Shown here piece by piece: positions 25,398 through 34,578 of a DNA stretch of 64,000 nucleotides. The notes below the pieces were generated by a model that saw nothing but the letters and a program-made list of their open reading frames with translations, ran no database searches and was not told the origin of the DNA. The DNA lies in assembly GCA_002483365.1 (NCBI GenBank), contig DLHT01000015.1, forward strand, positions 126,132-190,131. The letters are read 5' to 3'. The first letter of the stretch is position 1, and each line of letters begins with the position of its first letter. This DNA comes from Cellvibrio sp. UBA7661. GTDB taxonomy: Bacteria; Pseudomonadota; Gammaproteobacteria; Pseudomonadales; Cellvibrionaceae. The translations under genes and the position numbers were made by a program.

Positions 25398-26387
25398 CTA
25401 AACCTCGTTTGCCGAGCGGTTGGCCAAAATTCGTTTGGGGGCCACGCCACCTTCACCGGTGATGCTACCCAACCCGAGAAACACGCGGGGTGATTGTTCG
25501 GTTTCTGCACAAAAGACGCGCACAATAGCACCTTGCTCGCCAAATCGGTAGACCTTGGAGACCATAACCGGATTCCCCAAGCGAAAGTAATAGGCGCTAT
25601 TTGCCGGAAGATCTATCGCAGGAAGACTGGCGACTGGCGCATCGGCACTGAGCAGGTAGCTATCCAAAACAGCGAAGCCCGCATCATCACCTTTGGCTTC
25701 TTGTTCCGCAGCGAAGCGCGCTTCCAATTCTTCAAGGGTGACGCATTGGGATTCAGTGAATAGCCCCGCTTGAGAGCGATGCAAGGTTTTCACATGGGCT
25801 CCGCACCCCAGAGCCTCACCCAAATCTACCGCAATCGAGCGAATGTAGGTGCCTTTGGTGCAAAGGATATCCAGCTCAACTTCAGCCGCCTCACCTGCAC
25901 GAAATGCCAGAATGTCCATTTTGTGGATAGTGACCGGGCGAGGCGCGCGTTCCACTTCAACTCCCTGGCGCGCCATTTTATACAGCGGTTGGCCATTGAG
26001 TTTCAGCGCGGAATACATGGGAGGCACTTGTAAAATATCGCCGCGCAGGGGTTTTAGTGCAGCCTCTACTTGGGCAAGTGTAATACCTGCAGTGGACTTT
26101 TGTTCGATGATCTCACCATCAGCATCACAAGTATCAGTGGTGACACCCAAGCGAATACAGGTGCGATAGCCTTTATCGGCATCCAACAAAAACTGCGAAA
26201 ATTTGGTCGCTTCGCCAAAACACAGAGGCAACACACCGGTTGCCAAGGGATCAAGCGCGCCGGTATGTCCGGCTTTTTCCACAAAAAACAACCGCTTGGC
26301 TCGCTGCAGGGCATGGTTAGACGTCATGCCCGCGGGCTTATGCAGTAACAATACGCCATCAACAGGACGGCCTTTTCTACGCGCCAT
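25398..26387 (-). CDS. truB: tRNA pseudouridine-55 synthase
   Basis: The 329-residue enzyme makes pseudouridine 55 in the T-loop of tRNAs. The catalytic aspartate is D46 in GHTGALDPLATG. The KGYRTCIRLG and TKGTYIRSIAVDLG motifs and a C-terminal PUA-like region (about 245-320) are present. It follows rbfA by 5 bp on the minus strand. Confidence 0.97.
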   Translation of the reverse strand: MARRKGRPVDGVLLLHKPAGMTSNHALQRAKRLFFVEKAGHTGALDPLATGVLPLCFGEATKFSQFLLDADKGYRTCIRLGVTTDTCDADGEIIEQKSTAGITLAQVEAALKPLRGDILQVPPMYSALKLNGQPLYKMARQGVEVERAPRPVTIHKMDILAFRAGEAAEVELDILCTKGTYIRSIAVDLGEALGCGAHVKTLHRSQAGLFTESQCVTLEELEARFAAEQEAKGDDAGFAVLDSYLLSADAPVASLPAIDLPANSAYYFRLGNPVMVSKVYRFGEQGAIVRVFCAETEQSPRVFLGLGSITGEGGVAPKRILANRSANEV

Positions 26388-26392
26388 CCCGC

Positions 26393-26809
26393 TTACTCGC
26401 CTTTATCGTTTGATGGCGCGCCATCGGGTTCATCATCGTGTTGATGCAGGCTATCTTCTTTCATCGCGCGATCAATCAGGGATGACAAAACCTGCCCCTT
26501 GATTGAGGTTTTGTCATAAATAAATTGCAACTTGGGCACAGTACGCATGCTCAACTCTTTTGCGAGAAAGGTACGTAAGAAACCGCTCGCTTTGTTGAGG
26601 ATAGCTGCTGCCTCAAGGCTTTCTTTCTCATCATCACGGCCAACAAAGGTCACGTAGACCTTGGCAAAAGCCATATCGCGAGTGACAGTCACCTCATTGA
26701 TATTGACCATACCAATACGCGGATCGCGGATTTCAGCCGGAATCACTTGAGCCAACAAACGCTGGATTGCATCGGATACGCGGTCTGAACGGGTAAATTC
26801 TCTTGGCAT
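26393..26809 (-). CDS. rbfA: 30S ribosome-binding factor A
   Basis: The 138-residue protein has the RbfA single KH-like domain (REFTRSDRVSDAIQRLLAQVI at the N-terminus, DPRIGMVNINEV near 32-43, and the LRTFLAKELSMRTVPKLQFIYD core near 90-112). The tail is acidic and low-complexity. It helps 16S 5'-end maturation and cold adaptation. Its gene is separated from infB by an unusual 158-bp spacer with a repeat element and an intrinsic terminator. Confidence 0.95.
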   Translation of the reverse strand: MPREFTRSDRVSDAIQRLLAQVIPAEIRDPRIGMVNINEVTVTRDMAFAKVYVTFVGRDDEKESLEAAAILNKASGFLRTFLAKELSMRTVPKLQFIYDKTSIKGQVLSSLIDRAMKEDSLHQHDDEPDGAPSNDKGE

Positions 26810-26833
26810 TCGCCATTAACCTCAGTAGTAAAA

Positions 26834-26908
26834 ATCCCCTCCGACCTCCCCTTTTTCAAAGGGGAGGAGCTAATTTCTCTCCTTTGAAAAAGGAGGGTTA
26901 GGGAGGAC
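26834..26908. repeat. imperfect ~30-bp inverted repeat (REP/MITE-like)
   Basis: Two arms rich in CCTCC/GGAGG (about 26836-26867 and 26878-26908) are imperfect reverse complements. Each arm alone can also fold, for example CTCCCC-TTTTTCAAA-GGGGAG. Similar CCCTCC-TTTTTCAAAGG-type palindromes are dispersed in many genomes, so this is probably a mobile repeat that landed between infB and rbfA. Confidence 0.65.
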
Positions 26909-26910
26909 TT

Positions 26911-26948
26911 AAAAATAACAAAGCCCCACCCCCTCGCAGGGGTGGGGC
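26911..26948 (-). terminator. intrinsic terminator/attenuator between infB and rbfA
   Basis: On the minus strand the 10-bp stem GCCCCACCCC/GGGGTGGGGC with a 6-base loop is followed by TTTGTTATTTTT. It starts 19 bp after the infB stop. Inside an operon it should lower, not abolish, expression of rbfA-truB. Confidence 0.8.
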
Positions 26949-26967
26949 GCAGGTACTGCCTCATGCA

Positions 26968-29733
26968 TTAAAGCTGACGGGCAACCTCTTTCACTTCGTA
27001 AACTTCGATCTGGTCACCGACTTTCACATCGTAGTTCTTCACACCGATACCACACTCGAAGCCATTGCGTACTTCAGCAACGTCATCTTTAAAGCGGCGC
27101 AGCGATTCCAATTCGCCGGTGAAAATCACTACGTTGTCGCGCAATACACGGATTGGCTTATTGCGGTACACGGTACCCTCAACCACCATACATCCAGCCA
27201 CTTGGCCAAATTTGGGCGAGTTGAATACTTCGCGCACGTTGGCAATACCAACAATGGTCTCCACACGCTCAGGATCAAGCATACCACTCAGTGCCGCTTT
27301 CACTTCATCCAGCAATTGGTAAATGATGCTGTAGTAGCGAATATCCACGCCTTCGGATTCTGCCAGACGACGAGTCGCACCGTCAGCACGCACATTAAAG
27401 CCAACGATGATGGCACCCGAGGTAATCGCCAGGTTCACATCGTTTTCGGTAATTCCACCAATACCGGAAGAAATCACATTCACTTGTACTTCTTCGTTAC
27501 CGATCTCAGCCAACGATGCCTGGATAGCTTCGAGAGAGCCACGTACGTCTGCCTTCACGACAACAGTCAGTGTCTTCTTCTGGCCAGCTTCCATGTTGGA
27601 GAACATATTCTCCAGCTTGGCGGCCTGGAAGCGCGCAAGTTTCTCTTTACGCTCTTTCTCGGCACGGAATGCAGCCACTTCACGCGCTTTGCGCTCGTCA
27701 TCCAGCACCACGAAATCATCACCAGCGCTCGGCGGAGTATCCAGACCCAAAATTTCAACCGGAGTTGATGGCCCAGCCTCTTTCACTTGTTCGCCACGCT
27801 CGTTCATCATGGCGCGAACACGTCCATAACTCTGACCCGCGAGCAACAAATCACCTTGCTTCAAAGTACCTTGTTGTACCAACACAGTCGCAACAGTACC
27901 GCGGCCTTTATCAACGCGCGATTCAATCACCACGCCTTTCGCCGCAGCATTGGTAACCGCCGTTAACTCCAATACTTCAGCTTGCAAGGAAATAGCTTCC
28001 AGCAGCTCGTCGATCCCTTGACCAGTATGGGCAGATACCTGAATAAACTGGGTATCGCCACCGTAGTTTTCCGGGATAACACCTTTAACAACCAATTCAT
28101 TGGTTACACGATCAGGATCAGCCGATGGCTTATCGCACTTGTTGATCGCTACCACGATAGGCACGTTTGCAGCGCGGGCGTGAAGAATCGCTTCTTCAGT
28201 TTGCGGCATCACACCGTCATCTGCGGCTACTACCAGAATAACCACGTCAGTCGCCTTGGCACCGCGGGCACGCATTGCGGTAAACGCGGCGTGACCAGGA
28301 GTATCCAGGAAGGTGATTTCACCACGTGACGTTGATACGCGATAAGCACCGATATGCTGGGTAATACCACCCGCTTCACCGGATGCCACCTTGGCTTCAC
28401 GGATGTAATCAAGCAGCGACGTCTTACCATGGTCAACGTGACCCATTACGGTCACTACCGGCGCACGGGTAGTCAACTCACCTTCAGTTTCCAACGATTT
28501 TTCCAATGCATGTTCAATATCGTTTTCACTGACAAGATTGGCTTTGTGGCCCAATTCTTCCACGATCAATACCGCAGTATCCTGATCAATGGATTCATTC
28601 ATAGAAGCCATAACGCCCATCTTCATCAAGCGCTTGATCAGCTCGTTTACTTTGATGGTAAGCCGTTGCGCCAACTCGGCCACAGGGATCATTTCCGGCA
28701 CATCAATTTCATGCACAATTTGCGTTGTCGGCTTTTTGAAGGCGTGCTTGTTGGTCTTTTTGTGATGCGCACGGATGTGACTACGACGTGCCAATACATC
28801 ACTGTCTTCACCGTCATCACCAACAAAGTCCAGCAGATCAATTTTTGCTGCTTTTTTCGGAGTCGCAGCGCCTTTTTTGACCGGCTTACCTGCACTGCGC
28901 TTACCAGCGCCTTCCTCATCAAAATCATCATCGCTACGACCATGGTGGTGTTTTTTGTGACCATGACCGTGACGGGTATCTTCTTTTTCTGCCGGCGGAG
29001 CAATGACCGCTACAGCAGGCTTAGCGCCTTTGTTTGCACCGCGACTTTCTGGCTTGGCACTCTTAGCGGGAGCCTGGGCGGCTGGTTTATCAGCCGGAGC
29101 TTCTGTACGCGCAGAGTTGCGGCGATTATTTTCAGCCTCACGCTTGGCTTCTTCACGCGCTTTTATCTCGGCAAGACGTGCAGCTTCTTCAGCTTGACGA
29201 CGCTCAATAGCCGCACGACGCTTCTCTTCGATGCCATCAGTAAACGAAATGCGATGCGAAGGGGTTTCTGCAACAGTTGTCTCAGCAGCTTCAGGCTCGA
29301 CAACGGCTGGCTCAACAACCTCAACCACCACAGGCTCCGGCATTGGTGCAGGCGCGACCTCAGCAACGATTGGCTCAGGGGTCGCTTCAATTTCTGGCTC
29401 TAAGTCTGCCACAACAGCGGATTCTGCCACTTCATCCTCGCGTTTGATGTAAGTACGCTTTTTGCGCACTTCAACATTCACGGTTTTCTTTGCATTACCC
29501 GTACCGGTTTTGATGGTAGTGGTAGTTTTACGCTGCAAAGTAATTTTTTTAGGTTCCAGAGCCGCCTCACCATGACTGCTCTTTAAAAAATTCAACAGGC
29601 GTTGTTTCTCATCATCAGAAACTTTTGCCTCGGCATTCTTATGCTGTAAACCAGCTTCCTGCATCTGCTTGAGCAAACGCTCGACCGGTGCACCTATCGA
29701 CTTGGCGAGTTCGTTAACGGTTACTTCTGCCAT
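26968..29733 (-). CDS. infB: translation initiation factor IF-2
   Basis: The 921-residue GTPase has an N-terminal IF2_N domain (VNELAKSIGAPVERLLKQM). A long low-complexity Glu/Ala/Pro/Lys region follows (about 60-330, including a His-rich stretch HGHGHKKHHHG). Then come a second IF2_N, the G domain (GHVDHGKTS, DTPGH, NKCD) and domains II-IV. It brings initiator tRNA to the 30S subunit, and the initiator tRNA gene heads this operon. GAGGA precedes the ATG. Internal starts giving shorter IF2 forms are known in E. coli. Confidence 0.98.
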   Translation of the reverse strand: MAEVTVNELAKSIGAPVERLLKQMQEAGLQHKNAEAKVSDDEKQRLLNFLKSSHGEAALEPKKITLQRKTTTTIKTGTGNAKKTVNVEVRKKRTYIKREDEVAESAVVADLEPEIEATPEPIVAEVAPAPMPEPVVVEVVEPAVVEPEAAETTVAETPSHRISFTDGIEEKRRAAIERRQAEEAARLAEIKAREEAKREAENNRRNSARTEAPADKPAAQAPAKSAKPESRGANKGAKPAVAVIAPPAEKEDTRHGHGHKKHHHGRSDDDFDEEGAGKRSAGKPVKKGAATPKKAAKIDLLDFVGDDGEDSDVLARRSHIRAHHKKTNKHAFKKPTTQIVHEIDVPEMIPVAELAQRLTIKVNELIKRLMKMGVMASMNESIDQDTAVLIVEELGHKANLVSENDIEHALEKSLETEGELTTRAPVVTVMGHVDHGKTSLLDYIREAKVASGEAGGITQHIGAYRVSTSRGEITFLDTPGHAAFTAMRARGAKATDVVILVVAADDGVMPQTEEAILHARAANVPIVVAINKCDKPSADPDRVTNELVVKGVIPENYGGDTQFIQVSAHTGQGIDELLEAISLQAEVLELTAVTNAAAKGVVIESRVDKGRGTVATVLVQQGTLKQGDLLLAGQSYGRVRAMMNERGEQVKEAGPSTPVEILGLDTPPSAGDDFVVLDDERKAREVAAFRAEKERKEKLARFQAAKLENMFSNMEAGQKKTLTVVVKADVRGSLEAIQASLAEIGNEEVQVNVISSGIGGITENDVNLAITSGAIIVGFNVRADGATRRLAESEGVDIRYYSIIYQLLDEVKAALSGMLDPERVETIVGIANVREVFNSPKFGQVAGCMVVEGTVYRNKPIRVLRDNVVIFTGELESLRRFKDDVAEVRNGFECGIGVKNYDVKVGDQIEVYEVKEVARQL

Positions 29734-29792
29734 TGTTTTTCCTCAGGGATTGTTCGTTGCCTACAGGGTTTTGCTCACAGGGTGGCTCACAC

Positions 29793-31274
29793 TTAGGCAA
29801 ACCAGGGCTCGCGCGCTTTCATAATCAGTGCGGCGGCACGAGTCGCATCAACACCTTCAATATCTACCAATTCATCAATGGATTGCTCTGCCAAGTCCTC
29901 CATGGTGACGATGCCACGACGCGCCAATTCTGCGGCCAGTGCTCCATCCATACCTTCCATACCTAACAAATCTTCCGCTGGCGCTACGCCTTCAATTCGC
30001 TCTTCAGAAGCCAACGCTTGTGTCAAAAGCGCATCTTTTGCACGCGCACGTAACTCTTCTGCGATATCTTCATCAAAACCATCAATTGCCAACATTTCTT
30101 CAAGCGGAACGTAAGCAACTTCTTCAAGCGTAGTGAAACCTTCTTCTACGAGAACGCCAGCAATATCTTCATCAACATCCAACGCGCTCATGAACATATT
30201 GATGTAACTGCCTGACTCTGCTTCTTGTTTCGCTTGCCAGTCAGCAATACTCATCACGTTGATATTCCAGCCCGTCAATTCGCACGCAAGGCGCACGTTT
30301 TGACCGCCACGGCCAATTGCCATTGCCAAATTTTCTTCATTTACGGCCAAGTCCATTGAGTTGGCATCTTCATCAACTACAATCGATTCAATTTCGGCTG
30401 GAGACATTGCATTGATCACAAATTGCGCAGGATTATCATCCCACAACACAATGTCCACGCGCTCACCGCCCAATTCGTTCGATACCGCCTGAACACGCGA
30501 ACCACGCATTCCAACGCAAGCACCAACCGGATCAATTCGTCCGTCATTGGTTTTTACTGCAATTTTTGCACGTAAACCAGGGTCGCGTGCAGCACCTTTA
30601 ATTTCGATAACTTCTTCAGCAATTTCAGGTACTTCAATTTTGAATAACTCCACCAACATCTGTGGATTGGAACGACTCAGTAATAATTGCGGGCCGCGCG
30701 CTTCAGTGCGTACTTCCAACAACAAAGCACGAATACGATCACCCATACGGAAAATTTCACGGCCAATTAATTGATCGCGCGGCAACACACCTTCGGCGTT
30801 ATTACCCAAATCAACAATAATGCTATCGCGTGTTACTTTTTTCACTGTACCGCTGATCAAATCGCCCATGCGATCGCGGTATTCGTCAACCATTTGCGCG
30901 CGTTCAGCTTCACGCACTTTTTGCACAATAACTTGCTTTGCAGTCTGCGCCGCAATACGGCCAAATTCTGCGTTTTCAATTTTTTCACGATAAATATCGC
31001 CTACTTTCAATGAAGCATCCTTATCGCGCGCTTCATCCAAATACAGTTGGGTACCCAGCTCAGCCATAACATCGTCAGCAACCAACTCCCAGCTGCGATA
31101 AGTTTCGTAATCGCCAGTAGCACGATTGATGCTAACTTCAATTGTTGAGTCTTCGTCGAAACGCTTTTTGGTAGCTGTAGCGAGTGCGGTTTCAATCGCC
31201 TGGAAAATTAATTCCTTATCAACGCCTTTCTCATTGGATACCGCATCAGCGACCAGCAAAATTTCTTTGTTCAT
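29793..31274 (-). CDS. nusA: transcription termination/antitermination factor NusA
   Basis: The 493-residue protein has the NusA N-terminal domain (1-125), S1 (about 135-200), two KH domains (about 230-345, with VGACVGMRGSRVQAV and AIGRGGQNVRLA) and two C-terminal acidic helix-hairpin-helix repeats (about 365-425 and 435-490). It binds RNA polymerase and modulates pausing. It lies between rimP and infB as in other gammaproteobacteria. Confidence 0.98.
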   Translation of the reverse strand: MNKEILLVADAVSNEKGVDKELIFQAIETALATATKKRFDEDSTIEVSINRATGDYETYRSWELVADDVMAELGTQLYLDEARDKDASLKVGDIYREKIENAEFGRIAAQTAKQVIVQKVREAERAQMVDEYRDRMGDLISGTVKKVTRDSIIVDLGNNAEGVLPRDQLIGREIFRMGDRIRALLLEVRTEARGPQLLLSRSNPQMLVELFKIEVPEIAEEVIEIKGAARDPGLRAKIAVKTNDGRIDPVGACVGMRGSRVQAVSNELGGERVDIVLWDDNPAQFVINAMSPAEIESIVVDEDANSMDLAVNEENLAMAIGRGGQNVRLACELTGWNINVMSIADWQAKQEAESGSYINMFMSALDVDEDIAGVLVEEGFTTLEEVAYVPLEEMLAIDGFDEDIAEELRARAKDALLTQALASEERIEGVAPAEDLLGMEGMDGALAAELARRGIVTMEDLAEQSIDELVDIEGVDATRAAALIMKAREPWFA

Positions 31275-31388
31275 TGGTTTGCCTCTGTTAACTCCTCAAG
31301 CTAGCGCAACAAATAAGTGCCCTAGATCATTACGTTTTCCATCTCACGTTTTTACAATTTTTTTGCAAAAAATTCGTTTTTCACGCGA

Positions 31389-31883
31389 TTAATCTTTATC
31401 ACTCAAATTGTTTGCACGCATCAATTCTTCATAGCGAGGCTCTACATTGGCTTTATCGATAACATCGATAGATACCTGTACTTCCTGATTATCAACCTGC
31501 AAAAACACATCGCCATTTTCAACTTTAGTGATAACACCTTTAAAGCGACGACGACCATCACGCGCAATACGCAAACGCACACTGATTGTTTCACCCACAT
31601 AGCGAGCATAATGCGCTTCTGTGTAAAGAGGACGATCCAGTCCGGGGGATGACACCTCCAAGGTATATTCACCATCAATTGGATCTTCTACATCAAACAC
31701 ACTGCTGATCTGGCGACTGACTCGCTCACAATCATCAAGCGACACCCCGTTGGCACCATCGATAAAAATACGCACAGTGGTGTAACGCCCCTGCGTCAAA
31801 TATTCCAAACCCCAAAGCTCGCAGCCCAGGGATGAAACAACAGGAGCAATCAGGTTTTCTAACAATTCTTGCTTGGAAGCCAT
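31389..31883 (-). CDS. rimP: ribosome maturation factor RimP
   Basis: The 164-residue product contains the RimP signature (LIAPVVSSLGCELWGLEYL near the start, then VSSPGLDRPL) and the C-terminal SH3-like domain. An ATG at 31883 gives family-like length (about 150-165). The longer frame to 31949 would add an unrelated hydrophobic extension. It assists 30S maturation and is first of the protein genes in the operon. Confidence 0.93.
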   Translation of the reverse strand: MASKQELLENLIAPVVSSLGCELWGLEYLTQGRYTTVRIFIDGANGVSLDDCERVSRQISSVFDVEDPIDGEYTLEVSSPGLDRPLYTEAHYARYVGETISVRLRIARDGRRRFKGVITKVENGDVFLQVDNQEVQVSIDVIDKANVEPRYEELMRANNLSDKD

Positions 31884-32034
31884 GCTTTGGTCCGCATTCA
31901 AATCAATCGCTGCGAAAAACAGCAGCCCAAAAAACAAAAATGGGCACAAGGCCCATTCGAACGTTTACATCTGTCATCACGCAGGCCTGCGTGATAGGGG
32001 ATTAGCTTCAACAACCGTTAACCCCAAAAACTAC

Positions 32035-32063
32035 AAATACAAAAAAGCCCCATAAAGGGGCTT
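32035..32063 (-). terminator. terminator between initiator tRNA and rimP
   Basis: On the minus strand GCCCC-TTTAT-GGGGC is followed by TTTTTT, 124 bp after the tRNA 3' end and 152 bp before rimP. It probably trims the tRNA transcript while letting part of transcription continue. Confidence 0.75.
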
Positions 32064-32186
32064 CTCGACTTGAATTCGCCTTACGAAAAAGCGGATTCAA
32101 TACTTCTTAGTTCTGGCGAGAGCCGGGAAGTCCCTTTTTCTCTACCTGTTTCTTGTTTAAGAAAAACAACAAGAAGCAAAGAATTT

Positions 32187-32263
<77 letters not shown>

Positions 32264-32304
32264 ACTGAAACTCAAACTTGCCAACTGCTCAAGTGAGGCC
32301 GCGA

Positions 32305-32333
32305 ATTATAGGGAGGGATATTAGTGCGGTCAA
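32305..32333 (-). promoter_or_regulatory. sigma-70 promoter of metY
   Basis: On the minus strand TTGACC (32333-32328) and TATAAT (32310-32305) are separated by exactly 17 bp. The next bases, TCGCGGCC, form a GC-rich discriminator typical of stringently controlled stable-RNA promoters. The expected start is about 35 bp before the mature tRNA. Confidence 0.85.
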
Positions 32334-32458
32334 GGGAAATAGCCATTTAAACCGGATATTTCTCAAACTGGCAGTTTAATTGATCGATACGCGCAAAAAG
32401 CCAACACACTATAACAATAGCCAAACTATAAAACAGCAAAAATGACCATTAGATGAAC

Positions 32459-33418
32459 CTACACTGTTTTATTCAGGAAACTCCCAATACCGGTATCGGA
32501 ACCAAGCACGCCAATTTCAATCAGGCGCCGATTCAGGTCGATATTGCGGCGAGCCCCCTCATTGAAAAACTCTGCCCGCGCCTGACGCTGATCCAACAAG
32601 CGCTGCTCTGCTTCAAACCGCTCCTGATCCGCCTGCAAACGAGCCTCTTCCTCTTCGATACGCTGTTTCTCACGCTCCCGCTCATCGCGCGCGCGCATTT
32701 CGACATCAGAGGTTTCACCGGAAGTAGCTTGCTGCGCATTCTCACCCTGACGCGCGCCATCGCCGCTAGCCACAGCCTCGCGGCTCTGCGCTGCCTCTGT
32801 TGATTTCAGCTCGGCCAACTCAGTGCGCGCTTGCAACTCCATTTGTGCCGCTAATGCAGCTACACGACCATCCTGCGAAGACGGCTCGGCAGGCGCATTA
32901 GCCGCACGACGCAATTGCTGTGCCTTGCGCAAGGTTGCTTCGGGGTCACCAAGGATAGGACTGGTATCAATCTGGACCTCACCACCGACAGCATAACTGA
33001 CCCCATCCGGGCCGCGAACAAAGGAATAGGTTGGACTGCCGCCATACTGACCTGCAACAGCAGCATGGGATTGCTCGTGTGCCCGCACTTCGCGGTCACG
33101 TGCGGCAAGCACCTCAATTTGGTCGCGCTCCGCCTGCTGCCGCTCCTGCTCTACTTTTTTCTTTGCGGCAGCTTCACGAGCAGCAGGATCATCACCATTA
33201 CTACGAGCACCGCGCTCGACACGGTCACGCTCCACATCATCATTGGGACGCTCATCAGGAAAGCGGCGATTAAGTGCGCGCCCTGATTCAGCGAGCTGCT
33301 CAGCGGGGCGAAAAGTAGATGATTTCAGATCAGTGGTTTCCTGACTAACAGGTGCACGACCCACCGGCGCGAACGGCGCAACAGTGTTGGCGTAGTTAGA
33401 CTGGATATTATTGATCAC
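32459..33418 (-). CDS. SprA-related putative metalloprotease (CJM1_0395 family)
   Basis: The 319-residue protein has a central domain with a zinc-protease-like HEQSH motif (in VRAHEQSHAAVAG) and the family's GGSPTYSFVRGPDGVSYAVGG block (quoted by its core YSFVRGPDG). It is flanked by long Arg/Glu/Ala/Gln-rich helical, probably coiled-coil, regions at 60-110 and 185-300. No signal peptide is visible. A GTG start at 33418 has a perfect AGGAGGT 7 nt upstream. The family's substrate is unknown. It follows an 80-residue flagellar-like gene by 30 bp. Confidence 0.8.
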   Translation of the reverse strand: MINNIQSNYANTVAPFAPVGRAPVSQETTDLKSSTFRPAEQLAESGRALNRRFPDERPNDDVERDRVERGARSNGDDPAAREAAAKKKVEQERQQAERDQIEVLAARDREVRAHEQSHAAVAGQYGGSPTYSFVRGPDGVSYAVGGEVQIDTSPILGDPEATLRKAQQLRRAANAPAEPSSQDGRVAALAAQMELQARTELAELKSTEAAQSREAVASGDGARQGENAQQATSGETSDVEMRARDEREREKQRIEEEEARLQADQERFEAEQRLLDQRQARAEFFNEGARRNIDLNRRLIEIGVLGSDTGIGSFLNKTV

Positions 33419-33448
33419 TCAACTCACCTCCTGATTAAGCCCGGTACA

Positions 33449-33691
33449 TCAGGCTCGCACATCCAGCAAGGTACCAATAGCCTCATCAGCGGCTTTAACT
33501 ACCTTGGCTGAACTATCAAATAACTGGCTTTGTACTTTGATATTGATCAGCGGCTCAGCAACATCGTTCGCTTGCGGGTTATCGCGCTGGGTAGTACCCG
33601 CCTGGGCAATTTGCTGGGCAGACTGCAACATGGATGACTGGCTTTTTTGCATGCCAATCAAACCTTGGTTAACGACAGAACCTACGTCCAT
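33449..33691 (-). CDS. small flagellar/motility-like protein of unknown function
   Basis: The 80-residue product is helical, with QSSMLQSAQQIAQAG in the first half. Its C-terminal segment (INIKVQSQLFDSSAKVVKAADEAIGTLLDVRA) resembles the C-terminal helix of flagellar rod/hook proteins. No flagellar genes are nearby. GAGGGG precedes the ATG. It is probably co-transcribed with the SprA-like gene 30 bp downstream. Assignment is tentative. Confidence 0.65.
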   Translation of the reverse strand: MDVGSVVNQGLIGMQKSQSSMLQSAQQIAQAGTTQRDNPQANDVAEPLINIKVQSQLFDSSAKVVKAADEAIGTLLDVRA

Positions 33692-33760
33692 CAGTATCCC
33701 CTCTTGGCTAGTAGTGCGTGAATTGGTGTCGCGAGGAAAACCTATCAGAAAGACTTCCCC

Positions 33761-33775
33761 ACTGTTATTAACAGT
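33761..33775. promoter_or_regulatory. 15-bp palindrome upstream of the 80-aa gene
   Basis: ACTGTTA-T-TAACAGT is a perfect palindrome with one central base, 70 bp before the leftward gene that starts at 33691. It could be an operator. No regulator is recognised. Confidence 0.35.
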
Positions 33776-33873
33776 TTACGCTGCAATGCGCTTAAAAAAC
33801 AGGCGAATTTGCCGTGCAAAATAGGGATTTTAAGACAAGTTAGCTTTAAAAAGTGCAGCGATATAACCGGGAA

Positions 33874-34578
33874 TTATTCCAGGTGATTGAGCAACCCAAG
33901 CGTCTGTTGATGTTGGGATATATAACTGGCCTGCTCGAATACGCTCTGCGCTGTTAACTGCAAACTGCTGCGCACCGGCAACCCGGCAGCTTGAAGAGCG
34001 CGACCACTCCAGGTGTTGCAGTTACTAAATACGCTGTAATGACCGCTCGCCCGGTAAAAATGACCTGCGCCTTCAACGTAGGCCTGAAGGGGAATAGGCT
34101 GTCCGGACTCATCCAGTGCAAACGAGTCATCCAGATAACGGAGCAACTTGCGCATGCCTTTATCACTCACAGCGATAGCCACGCGCGTCTCTTCCGGAAT
34201 GGATGCAAAAGGCGATTGCATGTAGGTAATGACCTGCAGCGCTGAATGGCTGGAGGCGATTAATGCTTTGGTTGCCGCGCCAACCGATTTACTTTTGCCA
34301 GTGAAATAATTGCCATCGCCCCAGCCGATGCGAATATAACGCTGCCCCTGCGCTTCTTTTTTTAAGTGCTTACTGTAAAGCGCAGCGGTGTTTGCATCGA
34401 TCAAAATGCTGGTATGCCATTCGCGATAAATAAAATGAATAATGTGTTCAGTATTGGCGACAGGAATTTTTTGTTTCGCAGGTACAGATGTGCAACTTGT
34501 TATTAAAAACAGCAAGGCAGACAGCACGCTTAATCGCAACACGCGCGCAATACATGCAATAGCAAAAACAGGCATCAT
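33874..34578 (-). CDS. DUF2459 lipoprotein
   Basis: The 234-residue product has a lipoprotein-type signal (ITSC at about 26-29). It shows the DUF2459 features: REWHTSILID near the start, IRIGWGDGNYF (about 82-92) and a conserved SNCNTWSGRAL (about 185-195). The family's function is unknown. A link to polyhydroxybutyrate granules has been suggested only by genomic neighbourhood elsewhere. It overlaps bioD by ATGA, so it is translated with the biotin genes. Confidence 0.85.
   Translation of the reverse strand: MMPVFAIACIARVLRLSVLSALLFLITSCTSVPAKQKIPVANTEHIIHFIYREWHTSILIDANTAALYSKHLKKEAQGQRYIRIGWGDGNYFTGKSKSVGAATKALIASSHSALQVITYMQSPFASIPEETRVAIAVSDKGMRKLLRYLDDSFALDESGQPIPLQAYVEGAGHFYRASGHYSVFSNCNTWSGRALQAAGLPVRSSLQLTAQSVFEQASYISQHQQTLGLLNHLE

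Noticed and set aside
28354..29403. 349-codon open frame on the plus strand
   Set aside because: It lies opposite infB and reflects the codon bias of its low-complexity region; no start signal or family.
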